Source of the DNA: Lachnospiraceae bacterium | GTDB taxonomy: Bacteria; Bacillota; Clostridia; Lachnospirales; Lachnospiraceae | Length of the DNA stretch: 64,000 bases | Assembly: GCA_017624235.1 (NCBI GenBank) | Contig: JAGANL010000034.1 | Span: forward strand, 1-64,000 | Direction of reading: 5' to 3' | In this document: positions 8,318 to 17,158 of the stretch, piece after piece | How positions within the stretch are numbered: position 1 is the first letter of the stretch | Layout of the letters: every line of letters begins with the position of its first letter | Notes under the pieces: generated by a model | The model's input: the letters and a program-made list of their open reading frames with translations, nothing else | The model's database searches: none | What the model was told of the DNA's origin: nothing | Position numbers and translations under genes: made by a program

Positions 8318-9616
8318 TCAGGGCTTGATTCCGTATTCAAAATAACGTTTCATCACATGAACGACTCGGTTGGAATCACCCTCCTTTACCGTCACATCAT
8401 ATCGTCCGGGAACCGTTCCAAATGTAATGGTTTTTCGTATGCCTGTGATTTGCTTCATATACTCCATCATATTTTCCTTAGAAGCGTTTTTATTGTAAAT
8501 CTTCATATAATAATAGCCGGAATACTGATCAGAAGCATACTGGAGAATCTTCAGTTCTTTATCATATCCACCCTCCGATAAAAGATGAGCAAAATGCTCT
8601 ATCTTCTCCTCCCTGTCCAGAAGCATAAAGTATACCACCTCTTCTTTCTGCGGCAGCTCACGCTTTACATAATTGCGAAAAGGGGATTTTCGCAGGGTTT
8701 TTACCACATCATTATAGGCTTCATTGCTGCTTTCGGAATAAAAGATGACCAGCATATCATCTACAATCACATTCACAAAGCAATCCAGACCGGCTTTCCG
8801 GATCAGCGACAGGAGCCTTTGAGAAGTAGCCGCGGACATGACATAGACCTTCCGGTACATCTTTTCTTCCATGTCATATAAAACCGCTCCGTCCATGGCA
8901 ATGACCGGAAGCTTCAAATGGATATCCCGAATCGTTTCCATCAAGGAAGCCGGAGTGCGGATCGTGGAAATCGTAAACAGAAGTCCTTTTTCCAACATTC
9001 GGTTCAACTCCACTCTGGAATAATCCGTCAAATTGCAATTTTCATTTAGAAGAGTATCATCCAGACCGGAAACGAACAGAATATCCTTTTTCTTTTTCAG
9101 AGGAAGGGAAAAATCATTTACGAGGATTCCGACCCCGATTCCGATACAGGTATCCAGAAACCTGTTCCACACAAAAAAATAGGGATTCATATCTGCGGCA
9201 TGATTTACCGCAATACTCAGGAAAACGACACATGAAAAATAAGAAGCCTGTTTCTTATGCAAAAGCACCGTTGTATACAGTACGAATACAATCATAACCG
9301 ACACCAGAACTGCCTGAAAACAAAAGAGATTCCTTTCATTTGCCGCCATATCGCCCTTCGCTGTCATCCATTCCCGCAAAAGCAAAAGAAACACAAGACC
9401 GTACAATGCGCCGATGACAGTTCCGCTAAAACGCTGCACCGCATTCCTTATGGTATTGCTTCGGTACATCTGTATACACCACAGCGCTGAAAGCAGCGAA
9501 TAGAACACGATCCCTTCGTTTCTGCGGAAATAAGCGATCACAAAGCAGAGCGCCACTGCGATACCGGACTTGACAATGCGAAGACCGATTACCGGGAGCT
9601 GATACGGCCTCAGCAT
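8318..9616 (-). CDS. FUSC-like membrane domain fused to degenerate HAD domain
   Basis: This 432-residue protein joins two parts. Residues about 1-175 form five or six membrane segments of the FUSC/aromatic-acid-exporter type (RIVKSGIAVALCF, RFSGTVIGALYG, RFLDTCIGIGVGILVNDF). From about residue 180 it resembles a Cof-type HAD phosphatase. Motif I reads FVSGLDDTLL where active enzymes have DxDGTLL, so the nucleophilic Asp is Gly. The usual C-terminal GDxxND motif reads GTVPGRYD. The HAD part is therefore probably a non-catalytic sensor or scaffold. The start codon overlaps the end of the kinase-like gene (ATGCTGA), indicating translational coupling. Confidence 0.75.
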   Translation of the reverse strand: MLRPYQLPVIGLRIVKSGIAVALCFVIAYFRRNEGIVFYSLLSALWCIQMYRSNTIRNAVQRFSGTVIGALYGLVFLLLLREWMTAKGDMAANERNLFCFQAVLVSVMIVFVLYTTVLLHKKQASYFSCVVFLSIAVNHAADMNPYFFVWNRFLDTCIGIGVGILVNDFSLPLKKKKDILFVSGLDDTLLNENCNLTDYSRVELNRMLEKGLLFTISTIRTPASLMETIRDIHLKLPVIAMDGAVLYDMEEKMYRKVYVMSAATSQRLLSLIRKAGLDCFVNVIVDDMLVIFYSESSNEAYNDVVKTLRKSPFRNYVKRELPQKEEVVYFMLLDREEKIEHFAHLLSEGGYDKELKILQYASDQYSGYYYMKIYNKNASKENMMEYMKQITGIRKTITFGTVPGRYDVTVKEGDSNRVVHVMKRYFEYGIKP

Positions 9617-10203
9617 AATGCCTCGCGCACCATCGCACAGAGTATGTCCGCTGTCTTTTCCGCACCGAATCTGGAGGAATCCATCATAATATCCCTATGG
9701 TCAAAAACCTCTTTTACTCCGTCGCAATACCGTAATCTGTACAATTCTCTGGCTTTATCCACCTCACGTATCATGTTCCTTGCCGTTTTTTCATCCATGC
9801 CCAGACTTTCCACACAGTTCTTCAGCCGTGCCTCATATGGTGCATAGATATAAATATTCAATACCCTGTCATACTCCTTCAGTATCACATCCGCACATCT
9901 TCCGACTATGATGCAGGACTCCTTCTGCGCCAAATCACGAATAATATTGGACTGCACGGCAAAAATCTCCTGTTTCATGCTGACCAGCCCCATGCCGAGC
10001 GGATATTTTCTGCTCTCAAAAATAGAACCCGCCCTTTCCTCTGCCCGACTGATTTCCGGAACCGGGAGATTCATTCTTCTGGCTGTTTCCTCTACGATAT
10101 CCCTGTCATAGAATCCAATATCCAGCTTTTTTGCCATATTTTTACCAATCGTTCTGCCCAGACTGGCAAACTGTCTGGAAATCGTAATGATATACTTCTC
10201 CAT
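9610..10203 (-). CDS. Cytidylate-kinase-like family protein
   Basis: This 197-residue protein belongs to the cytidylate-kinase-like (AAK6-type) P-loop family. It begins MEKYIITISRQFASLGRTIG, where the usual Walker A is replaced by RQFASLGRTIG as in this family. It continues FYDRDIVEETARRM and has CIIVGRCADVIL in the middle. The substrate is not known and true CMP kinase activity is unproven. The start at 10203 is chosen for GAGGAAGG upstream. It lies 46 bases after the last permease gene and overlaps the FUSC-HAD gene, so it is likely part of the importer operon. Confidence 0.75.
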   Translation of the reverse strand: MEKYIITISRQFASLGRTIGKNMAKKLDIGFYDRDIVEETARRMNLPVPEISRAEERAGSIFESRKYPLGMGLVSMKQEIFAVQSNIIRDLAQKESCIIVGRCADVILKEYDRVLNIYIYAPYEARLKNCVESLGMDEKTARNMIREVDKARELYRLRYCDGVKEVFDHRDIMMDSSRFGAEKTADILCAMVREALC

Positions 10204-10249
10204 ACCTTCCTCGCTTCTGCACCCTGAGCCGGTGCGCATCCTATTTCTG

Positions 10250-10987
10250 TTATGCCTTCGCCTGCATAGAACGCACCACGCAGGAAAGGGCAAAATTGAT
10301 TATAAAATAAATGACCGCCGCTAAACCAAAGAGAACAAATACATCCGACACATGAATAGCTCCTGTTCCGTTATACATCTGTGCCGAAGACAGAAGCTTT
10401 TTGACTCTGGACATCAGTTCAATGACTGCCACATTAGCAAGATATGAGGAATCCTTGATGGTCGTAATGACCTGACTTAACAGAGTCGGAACAATATTCC
10501 GGTAGGCCTGTGGAAGTACGATATAAATCATGATCTGCACAATATTGAAGCCCTGCGAATGTCCTGCCTCGAACTGGCCGTGTGCAACCGAATTCAGGCC
10601 GCCGCGGACGATCTCTGCAATAACCGATGAGGTAAACAGTATCAGCGCCACTGCTGCTTTAAACAGAAGCTTCACCTCTACCGTAGTCAGACCAAACATT
10701 TTCCGGTCTAAAAAACCCGGACAGGGACAAAAGACCAGACAGATAAAGATCCACAATAAGAGCGGAGTATTTCGGAATATTTCAATATACGCCGTAGCGG
10801 TCCATTTCAAGATCCGGCTGAAACCTCTGTTGCAGTAATTGCGCAGGAGCGCCAGCAGGGAACCGATCAGGATCCCAAGAAACACCGCAATGACAGAAAT
10901 AATAAGCGTAAAAGCAACACCCTTCAATATATAGAGCCAGATGGAGGCTTTTTCCAAAATAGCAAAACTTGCCGCCAGGTTTTCCAT
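10250..10987 (-). CDS. Polar amino acid ABC transporter permease
   Basis: This 245-residue inner-membrane subunit is of the HisM/GlnP type. It has about five membrane helices and the EAA loop region (EIVRGGLNSVAHGQFEAGHSQGF), which contacts the ATPase. The N-terminal YIEIFRNTPLLLWIF is typical of the family. The start at 10987 follows GGGAGGG and comes two bases after the stop of the partner permease. Together with the next three genes upstream it forms a complete importer. Confidence 0.9.
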   Translation of the reverse strand: MENLAASFAILEKASIWLYILKGVAFTLIISVIAVFLGILIGSLLALLRNYCNRGFSRILKWTATAYIEIFRNTPLLLWIFICLVFCPCPGFLDRKMFGLTTVEVKLLFKAAVALILFTSSVIAEIVRGGLNSVAHGQFEAGHSQGFNIVQIMIYIVLPQAYRNIVPTLLSQVITTIKDSSYLANVAVIELMSRVKKLLSSAQMYNGTGAIHVSDVFVLFGLAAVIYFIINFALSCVVRSMQAKA

Positions 10988-10989
10988 GA

Positions 10990-11715
10990 CTATACCCTCC
11001 CTTCCAGAGCGGTCTTCTTCTGAACTACTACTCTTCTTTCTCTTTTCTTCAAAGAGTTCTCCCACACACTTGCCAGTGTGGAAAGCGGAAAGCAAATGCA
11101 GAAGAACAGCACACCGCTTAAGATGTAAGCAGGTGCATAGGCGCCGCCTGTATTTTCTCCGGTTACAAAGCTGTAGGTCAGAGAGATCAGATCCGAGCCT
11201 CCTATCAGATAGAGACAGGATGTATTTTTGATCATATTCACCACCTGATTGACAAGCGGCGGCAGGATAATCTTGATGCTCTGCGGCAGAATAATATAGA
11301 ACATTCTCTGCACATAGGAAAATCCCTGCGATCTGGCGGCCTCAAACTGTCCCTTGGGCACAGCTTCAATTCCTGCCCGGACAACCTCTGCAATGTATGC
11401 TCCATGGTAGACTCCGAGAGAGATCATACCGGAGACCAGAATGCCAAGACTATGGGAGGAAAAGGCAAAGGCATAATACAGAAAGCAAAGCTGCAGAAGC
11501 AGCGGTGTATTCTGTATCAATTCCACATATACTCTTGAAATTACCTTCAACACTTTATTTTCGCCTGTAGCCATCAGTCCAAAAATAATGCCAAGAATAA
11601 ATGCCAGTAACAGACCTAAAAGTGCTACCTGTATAGTGTTTCCAAGACCAAGCAGGAAGGTGCCCCGAAAGGTCCATACTTTTTCCCACGCCTGGGGAGA
11701 TAATATACCAGACAT
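10990..11715 (-). CDS. Polar amino acid ABC transporter permease
   Basis: This 241-residue subunit is the partner of the adjoining permease. It shows YVELIQNTPLLLQLCFLYY and the ATPase-contact loop AEVVRAGIEAVPKGQFEAARSQGF. Two different permeases with one binding protein and one ATPase fit a heterodimeric polar amino acid importer. GAGGTGG precedes the ATG. The first membrane segment is at residues 15-45. Confidence 0.9.
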   Translation of the reverse strand: MSGILSPQAWEKVWTFRGTFLLGLGNTIQVALLGLLLAFILGIIFGLMATGENKVLKVISRVYVELIQNTPLLLQLCFLYYAFAFSSHSLGILVSGMISLGVYHGAYIAEVVRAGIEAVPKGQFEAARSQGFSYVQRMFYIILPQSIKIILPPLVNQVVNMIKNTSCLYLIGGSDLISLTYSFVTGENTGGAYAPAYILSGVLFFCICFPLSTLASVWENSLKKRERRVVVQKKTALEGRV

Positions 11716-11826
11716 TGTCCACCTCGTTTCTGCTTCTGATCACAGAAGCAATTTAACAAAACTGGACGGATGAAATGACCCTTCGGTGATTATTTCATCC
11801 GTCTCTTCCATTTCTTACTGTTCTGA

Positions 11827-12756
11827 TTAGTTCAATCCGTAGTTTGCGATAAGACCATCAATCGTTCCGTCAGACAGCCAGCCTGTAACCAGTCCTTCTA
11901 CATAGTCGGATAAGCCGGAACCCTTGGTAGTTGCCACACCATAATCCTGCGGTGCAAATTCCTCGGAGATATAGGAACGTCCGTCTGTATTGTAAATAGC
12001 CAGAATGGATTTATCTACACAAAACGCGTCTACCTCTCCTGCACTCAGAGCTGTAGAAATAGATGGATAATCCTCATATTGCTTAAAAGAAATATCATCT
12101 GTCCAGGTAGCCGGATCAAAGGTCTCTGCATTATAACCGTCACCAGTAATCAGGCCTGCTTCTATCATAGCCTCTACCAGTGACTTCGCAGAGGTCGATC
12201 CGCTGGAAACACCTACCGATTTATCTACCAAACCGGAAAGATCCGTGATACCGGAGGAATCCTCTACCAGAACACCAACATGATCTGTGAAGTATGGAGT
12301 TGTAAAATCCCAGCTCTTCTTTCTTTCATCAGTAATGGTAAAGGTAGCAAGTACACAGTCAATATCGCCGGAATCCAGAAGCTCTGTTCTGGTAGCTGCC
12401 GTAACTGCCGTAAACTCTACATCCACGCCAAGGCTCTCGGCAATCTTATTCGCCAGATCGATCTCCATACCGGAGTACTCGCCTGTGGCAGGATCCTCAA
12501 ATCCAAAGCCGACTACCGCATTTTTTACACCGACTCTTAATACGCCTCTGTCCACGATCGCCTGAACATCCTCTGCCAGCTCCCCTGCGGCTGCTTCTGT
12601 TGCTTCTCCTTCGGCCTCTTCTGCTGCCGGCGCTGTTTCTGCTGCTGCAGTCTCAGCCGGAGCCTCTGCCGCTGTTTCCTTGCTGCTTCCGCAGCCCATG
12701 AGCATTACAGTGCTCATCACTGCTGCCAATACTGCTGATACCATCTTCTTTTTCAT
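11827..12756 (-). CDS. Amino acid ABC transporter substrate-binding lipoprotein
   Basis: This 309-residue extracellular binding protein (family 3) has the signal peptide MKKKMVSAVLAAVMSTVMLMGC with lipobox LMGC. A long Ala/Glu/Thr-rich linker (about residues 25-60) precedes the folded domain. The ligand-binding fold begins at RGVLRVGVKN. It includes GFGFEDPATGEYSGMEIDLA, CVLATFTITDERKKSWDFTTPY and VDAFCVDKSIL. The substrate is probably a polar amino acid or small derivative. It is encoded between the ATPase and the two permeases. Confidence 0.92.
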   Translation of the reverse strand: MKKKMVSAVLAAVMSTVMLMGCGSSKETAAEAPAETAAAETAPAAEEAEGEATEAAAGELAEDVQAIVDRGVLRVGVKNAVVGFGFEDPATGEYSGMEIDLANKIAESLGVDVEFTAVTAATRTELLDSGDIDCVLATFTITDERKKSWDFTTPYFTDHVGVLVEDSSGITDLSGLVDKSVGVSSGSTSAKSLVEAMIEAGLITGDGYNAETFDPATWTDDISFKQYEDYPSISTALSAGEVDAFCVDKSILAIYNTDGRSYISEEFAPQDYGVATTKGSGLSDYVEGLVTGWLSDGTIDGLIANYGLN

Positions 12757-12879
12757 AACGTTCTCCTCATTTCTGCACTGCTGTTTTACTCCAGTCCGGC
12801 TGAAGCGATGCCTTTCACCAGTTTATACGCAGCGCCTGTACAAACTGTGCTATATAACAAGCACCCTGTGCGGTACTTA

Positions 12880-13614
12880 TTATCGAATGATTTTTCCAAG
12901 GAACTGTTTCACTCTTTCGTTGGAAGGATTCTCAAAAAAGTGATCCGGTGTTCCTTCCTCGATAATCTGCCCGTCTGCCATAAAGACGATCCGGTCTGCC
13001 ACCTGTCTGGCAAAGCCCATCTCGTGTGTAACGACCACCATCGTAATATTTTCCTTTGCCAGCTTGATCATGACATCCAGAACCTCCTGAATCGTTTCCG
13101 GGTCCAAAGCAGAGGTCGGTTCATCAAATAGCACGATCTTTGTCTCAGCACACAGGGCTCTTGCAATAGCGATCCTCTGCTGCTGCCCGCCGGAAAGAGT
13201 CGTCGGATAGGCCTCTGCCTTATCCCGAAGTCCTACCACATCTAGATAATGACAGGCCAGCTCCTCTGCCTCCTTTTTGGACTTATGATGCAGCTTCATC
13301 GGAGCCAGCGTCAGATTCTTCATAACCGTCATATGCGGATAGAGATTGAACTGCTGGAAAACCATAGAGGTCGTTTCACGAATGAGAGCGGTTTTATTCC
13401 TGTGCGTCAGCTCACGGCCGTCAATATAGACATGACCGCTGGTCGGTTCCTCCAGATAATTCATACAGCGTACCGTCGTGGATTTCCCGGAACCCGACGG
13501 CCCGATGATGACAAGCTTTTCCCCTTCCTTTACGGTAAGATTCACATCCTTTAATACATGCAGATCACCGAAGTATTTATTGACATTTTCCAGTTTAATC
13601 ATATTGCTAATCAT
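12880..13614 (-). CDS. Amino acid ABC transporter ATP-binding protein
   Basis: This is a GlnQ-type ATPase of about 244 residues. Walker A is IIGPSGSGKSTTVRCMNYLE, the Q-loop is in VFQQFNLYPHMT, the signature is LSGGQQQR and Walker B is [12 protein letters not shown]. Switch His follows in VVTHEMGFA. Two starts are possible. The ATG at 13614 has AAGGAG only one base upstream, and the ATG at 13602 (MIKLENVNKYFG) has it 13 bases away. It opens the importer part of the block and lies just downstream of a promoter and leader terminator. Confidence 0.93.
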   Translation of the reverse strand: MISNMIKLENVNKYFGDLHVLKDVNLTVKEGEKLVIIGPSGSGKSTTVRCMNYLEEPTSGHVYIDGRELTHRNKTALIRETTSMVFQQFNLYPHMTVMKNLTLAPMKLHHKSKKEAEELACHYLDVVGLRDKAEAYPTTLSGGQQQRIAIARALCAETKIVLFDEPTSALDPETIQEVLDVMIKLAKENITMVVVTHEMGFARQVADRIVFMADGQIIEEGTPDHFFENPSNERVKQFLGKIIR

Positions 13615-13643
13615 GCTCCTTTCAAGCTCCGGAGAATACAAAA

Positions 13644-13679
13644 AAGGCGCTACACATCAAAATGATGTATAACGCCTTT
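13644..13679 (-). terminator. Leader terminator before the importer genes
   Basis: The minus strand has AAAGGCGTTATACATCA, a short loop, then TGATGTGTAGCGCCTTTTTTG, a stem of about 15 bp with a U-tract. It begins only about 10-15 bases after the expected transcription start of the promoter at 13690-13718 and ends 30 bases before the ATPase start. It could end upstream readthrough, attenuate the new transcript, or both. Confidence 0.85.
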
Positions 13680-13689
13680 GTTATTCCGT

Positions 13690-13718
13690 AGTATATCGAC
13701 ATATCCATGAAATGTCAA
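13690..13718 (-). promoter_or_regulatory. Promoter of the importer genes
   Basis: TTGACA and TATACT lie 17 bases apart on the minus strand between the AstE-like stop and the leader hairpin. An imperfect inverted repeat (GACAT with ATGTC) overlaps the -35 and spacer. Confidence 0.8.
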
Positions 13719-13773
13719 GCTGTTTTTTGACAACTTATCTACACCGTTCTCTGCCCATTAACCAAAGCAATCA

Positions 13774-14712
13774 TCACCAGTCCTCTTTTTCAGGAATGAG
13801 CTTATACACTGCCGTATTCTGATATGCCCTGGCCTCCGCATGCGCAAAGAGTACCGTTCCCTCCACAGGAGCATGTATTTCTTCTATGATCGTTCCTTCA
13901 TAGCAGTCCACGATACAGGCCAACAGCTCCCCTCTGCGCACATGCTCTCCTGCTTTTACCTTTCCTTCCAGAAATCCGGCGGTTTTGGTACGTACCGTTA
14001 CCATCTCCTCTGTCGAGACAACCTTCGATACATATCCCTCAAAGCCGTGATAATCCAGGATTCCTTCTTTTTCCAGAAAGCTTAAAACCGACTCTACGGC
14101 ATGTCTTGCACTGTCCTTGTCCACCTGTTCCGTAGTCGTGGTATAAACCGAAAAAGCTTTCGTCTCCCACACCTGCCAGTTGTAATTTAAGGTAGTCGTA
14201 TCAAAGGGTCTTGGTGTATGCAGCACAACATAGGGAAATCCGAATTTTCGGGCTGCCTCCACATCCTCAAAGCCTGTTTTCATGACCCGGATATGTGGAA
14301 CAAAATGTCCCGGCATATAAAACGAAGCGAACTGTATGCCGTAGGAATAGTCCTGAATCGCTTCAAACAGGCCTCCGGCAATCCGCTGCGTCGTCTCTCC
14401 CTCGGAATAGCCCGGAAACATCCTGTTAATATCCGTATTGTCAATGCTCCAAAATCTTTTTTTAATATTCATGGAATAGGGATTCACACAGGGGACTACC
14501 AGAATCTCCTTTCCTTCCCGGATACCGCCCTGTTCTTCCAGCGCTTTCAGTTTTCGGATAAGCTGCGAACAGCAGTATAACTGCTGGTTTTCATTTCCGC
14601 GCATGCTCCCCACGATACAAGCTGCCTTTTCGCCTTTTCCAAAGGAAAAACCTGTTATCCTGAAATCATCCCGGTATAATGCTTTTATTTCAAACAGTGT
14701 CCTTTTTTCCAT
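13774..14712 (-). CDS. AstE/AspA-family deacylase-like protein, zinc site degenerate
   Basis: This 312-residue protein is a paralogue of its upstream neighbour in the succinylglutamate desuccinylase/aspartoacylase family. The fold motif DNTDINRMFPGYSEGETTQRIA is kept. The zinc-binding HxxE reads SMRGNEN (Arg at about residue 38 in place of His), and the third ligand region reads YGIQFASF where the neighbour has LDIHASN. It is probably non-catalytic or binds metal differently. The C-terminal beta domain (HAPVEGTVLFAHAEARAYQ) is intact. The start at 14712 has GGGAGAGG upstream and overlaps the previous gene by 23 bases. Confidence 0.82.
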   Translation of the reverse strand: MEKRTLFEIKALYRDDFRITGFSFGKGEKAACIVGSMRGNENQQLYCCSQLIRKLKALEEQGGIREGKEILVVPCVNPYSMNIKKRFWSIDNTDINRMFPGYSEGETTQRIAGGLFEAIQDYSYGIQFASFYMPGHFVPHIRVMKTGFEDVEAARKFGFPYVVLHTPRPFDTTTLNYNWQVWETKAFSVYTTTTEQVDKDSARHAVESVLSFLEKEGILDYHGFEGYVSKVVSTEEMVTVRTKTAGFLEGKVKAGEHVRRGELLACIVDCYEGTIIEEIHAPVEGTVLFAHAEARAYQNTAVYKLIPEKEDW

Positions 14713-15676
14713 GGTCGGCTTCCTCTCCCTTTCCGGTATCATAGACCTCTTTTCTCAAGACTCTTCCCATCAGGGAGCCTTCGCTTACGACCGGATATTC
14801 CCGGATCGTGAACAGCCATCCGTCTGCCGGTGACTTGATTTCATCAATCACTTCGCCCGATAAAGGATTTACGATGGTACCAATCAGATCATCCTTTTTC
14901 AGCATGGCTCCATGGTTTCTGTTTTTCAGGAAAATACCGGAGGAAGACGCATTGAGAAAACAGACATCGTCATAGCCCGAGGATATAACCGGTCTTCTGA
15001 CCGGATAGTCTTCACCGTCCCATATATCCAGCAGCTTCATCAGATGTATAATCCCCGCAAAAAGCTGTTCCCCGTATTCCTTTGTGATACGCATGCCGAC
15101 GCCCATTTCCACAACCAGCGTCGGCGTATTTCTGATATTCAGGCTATGTGCAAAGGTGGATTCCAGCACCGTACTGGCTCCATGCACCCAGATAAAATCC
15201 ACGTTCGCCTCTTTTGCATAGGGAACCAGCCTGTCCTGATGCAGCTCATTGATTCTGATCTGCGGTACTTCTGTCAGAAAAATATTGCTGGCATGGATAT
15301 CCAGAACCAGGTCGGAGCCCTCTATATCACGAATGATTTCAGCCGCCAGATATTCGTTCATATCTCCCTCGGTATTTCCGGGAAAAATCCGGTTCATATC
15401 CAAATCGAAAGCCGGGATTCCTCTGGTGATGGAGTCAATGCCAAAGGGATTTAAGGCCGGGTAGATATCGACCATGCCCCTTAAGCATTCCCTGTGCTCC
15501 TTCAAATAGCCGGACAGCCGATAGCATACATATTGCCCCTCCAGCTCATCCCCATGAATGCCTGTCACAATGCTGATTCTCTTGCCATTTCCTCCCCGTA
15601 AGGGTTCTATACGCATTTTCCGGATCTCCTGCAGCTCATCCACAGGAAGTCCCGCTCTTGCCACTGTCTGAATCAT
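14690..15676 (-). CDS. AstE/AspA-family zinc deacylase
   Basis: This 328-residue member of the succinylglutamate desuccinylase/aspartoacylase family has its zinc site intact, GIHGDELEG (His41, Glu44) and LVLDIHASN. The substrate-binding DLDMNRIFPGNTEGD follows. The C-terminal beta domain is near residues 225-300. Family members remove acyl groups from N-acyl amino acids, but the substrate here is not known. Its ATG overlaps the transglutaminase stop (ATGA), so the two are translationally coupled. Confidence 0.88.
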   Translation of the reverse strand: MIQTVARAGLPVDELQEIRKMRIEPLRGGNGKRISIVTGIHGDELEGQYVCYRLSGYLKEHRECLRGMVDIYPALNPFGIDSITRGIPAFDLDMNRIFPGNTEGDMNEYLAAEIIRDIEGSDLVLDIHASNIFLTEVPQIRINELHQDRLVPYAKEANVDFIWVHGASTVLESTFAHSLNIRNTPTLVVEMGVGMRITKEYGEQLFAGIIHLMKLLDIWDGEDYPVRRPVISSGYDDVCFLNASSSGIFLKNRNHGAMLKKDDLIGTIVNPLSGEVIDEIKSPADGWLFTIREYPVVSEGSLMGRVLRKEVYDTGKGEEADHGKKDTV

Positions 15677-16485
15677 ATCGAAAACGATGCTCCTTCTGTC
15701 TCTGTCACTTCTACCAGTATCCTTTGCTGCTGTTTGGCCTGACCTGTAAAAACTCCTCTGTTGATCGAGCAGTCCTGATAATCCCGTCCATGGGATATTT
15801 TAATATGCGAATCACCTGCCACTAGATCATTGGTCGGATCAAAGCCCATCCAACGCGCTCCGTCAAATATCTCGACCCAGGCATGGCTTTCCCCTTCTCC
15901 CAAAAGCATCCCTACCACATACCTGGCCGGAATCCTGTCCATCCTGCACAGAGATAAGAGGATATGCGCATAGTCCTGACAGACTCCCTTTCCCATGGAA
16001 AGCGCCGCCCCGGCTGTCGTAGCGATACCGGTCACTCCCTTGCAGTAGCTCATGCTTTCGTATACCGCCTTCATATAGGCGCGTACCTTCTCTGCCAAAG
16101 ACAGCTCCGCTGTTTTGTCCTCCGCACACTTCTGATACAGCTCTTCCAGACGGCTGTCCGGTCTGGTAAGCGGTGTCTGATATTTATAGATGGACAGATC
16201 GGTATAGCGGCCGCCAATCTCCTGCCGTTCTATGCCCGTTCTGGCTCTGCCGCTCACATCCACTGAAAACAGCGTCTGTTCCTCTTCCACGTTTCCGTAC
16301 AGCATGATATTACCAAAAGAATCACAGCCCCGCTGGACTTTATTTGCAGGAAGCACCTGCACGGTGCATTCCGTAATTTCCTGCGTCTGCGTGGTTTGGG
16401 GAATACATTTTAAGGTATAGGTGTGATTGCATACCGGCTCCGAAAATTCAATGTCCATATGATAATGAAACCGCAAATCCTTCAT
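15673..16485 (-). CDS. Transglutaminase-like cysteine protease-fold protein
   Basis: This 270-residue protein has an N-terminal beta domain (residues about 1-110) followed by a transglutaminase core. The triad is visible as Cys in GKGVCQDYAHILLSLCR, His in GESHAWVEIFDG and Asp in WMGFDPTND. Proteins of this COG1305 type are commonly encoded with alpha-E and circularly permuted ATP-grasp proteins, as here. A peptidase or amide-transfer role is possible. It starts four bases after the alpha-E gene ends. Confidence 0.9.
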   Translation of the reverse strand: MKDLRFHYHMDIEFSEPVCNHTYTLKCIPQTTQTQEITECTVQVLPANKVQRGCDSFGNIMLYGNVEEEQTLFSVDVSGRARTGIERQEIGGRYTDLSIYKYQTPLTRPDSRLEELYQKCAEDKTAELSLAEKVRAYMKAVYESMSYCKGVTGIATTAGAALSMGKGVCQDYAHILLSLCRMDRIPARYVVGMLLGEGESHAWVEIFDGARWMGFDPTNDLVAGDSHIKISHGRDYQDCSINRGVFTGQAKQQQRILVEVTETEGASFSI

Positions 16486-16489
16486 ACTC

Positions 16490-17158
16490 TCAATCCTTAC
16501 GCAGATGATCCGCCAGTTCTACGACTCTGGCATAATCTATTTCTTCCTTTTCCACCAGCTTTTGAAGCTCCGAAAGCATCGCCGTATCATAATGAAGATT
16601 TGTTTTGGTAATCCTTCCGGCAAGCCTGTGTACCTCTCTCTGGATGGATATCCGATCCATCTGCAGGCGGCCGAACAGATCCAGTCTTTCAATCCGCTTT
16701 CCGGTCTTGATGATATTTCTGGTATTTTCATTTTCAATCATATCATCCACGATTCCCCAAAAAGCCAGAATATCATCGATTACCTTCTGCAGACCCACAA
16801 TGGGCGCTCTGGTGGCGCTGCTCTTCTTCATATCATATACCGCTAACTGGATATAGGTAATCGGTTCGCTCCCGATTTCATTACGTAATACGATTGCATT
16901 GTCATATGCCCGAAGCAGATTCGAGCAGATCGAATTGGGATCCGTTTCATCCATAATATAACGGCTGCAAAAATCCTCTTTGGACAAATAAATATTCGGA
17001 ATATCGAGCTGACTGCAAAAAGCAGCGTAATTATCAATCTCCACATCAATCATCCGGTCAAAGCTGGATGCGAACAGCCTTGCGGATGTATAAACTCTTT
17101 CTGTGTATCTGCCAAGCCAGAACAGCCGGTCGAGATTTTCTACTGAGATAATACCCAT
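16490..17158 (-). CDS. Alpha-E domain protein
   Basis: This 222-residue all-helical protein starts MGIISVENLDRLFWLGRYTERVYTSARL when read through, and contains the conserved Glu-Arg pair (RYTER) that names the family. Its biochemical role is unknown. It is always a genetic partner of circularly permuted ATP-grasp enzymes. Here it overlaps the ATP-grasp gene by 19 bases and is followed by the transglutaminase, the known three-gene module. Confidence 0.9.
   Translation of the reverse strand: MGIISVENLDRLFWLGRYTERVYTSARLFASSFDRMIDVEIDNYAAFCSQLDIPNIYLSKEDFCSRYIMDETDPNSICSNLLRAYDNAIVLRNEIGSEPITYIQLAVYDMKKSSATRAPIVGLQKVIDDILAFWGIVDDMIENENTRNIIKTGKRIERLDLFGRLQMDRISIQREVHRLAGRITKTNLHYDTAMLSELQKLVEKEEIDYARVVELADHLRKD

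Noticed and set aside
10250..11095. Longer N-terminus for the permease, from 11095
   Set aside because: The extension overlaps the partner permease out of frame and is very polar. The ATG at 10987 has a good ribosome site and the family start.
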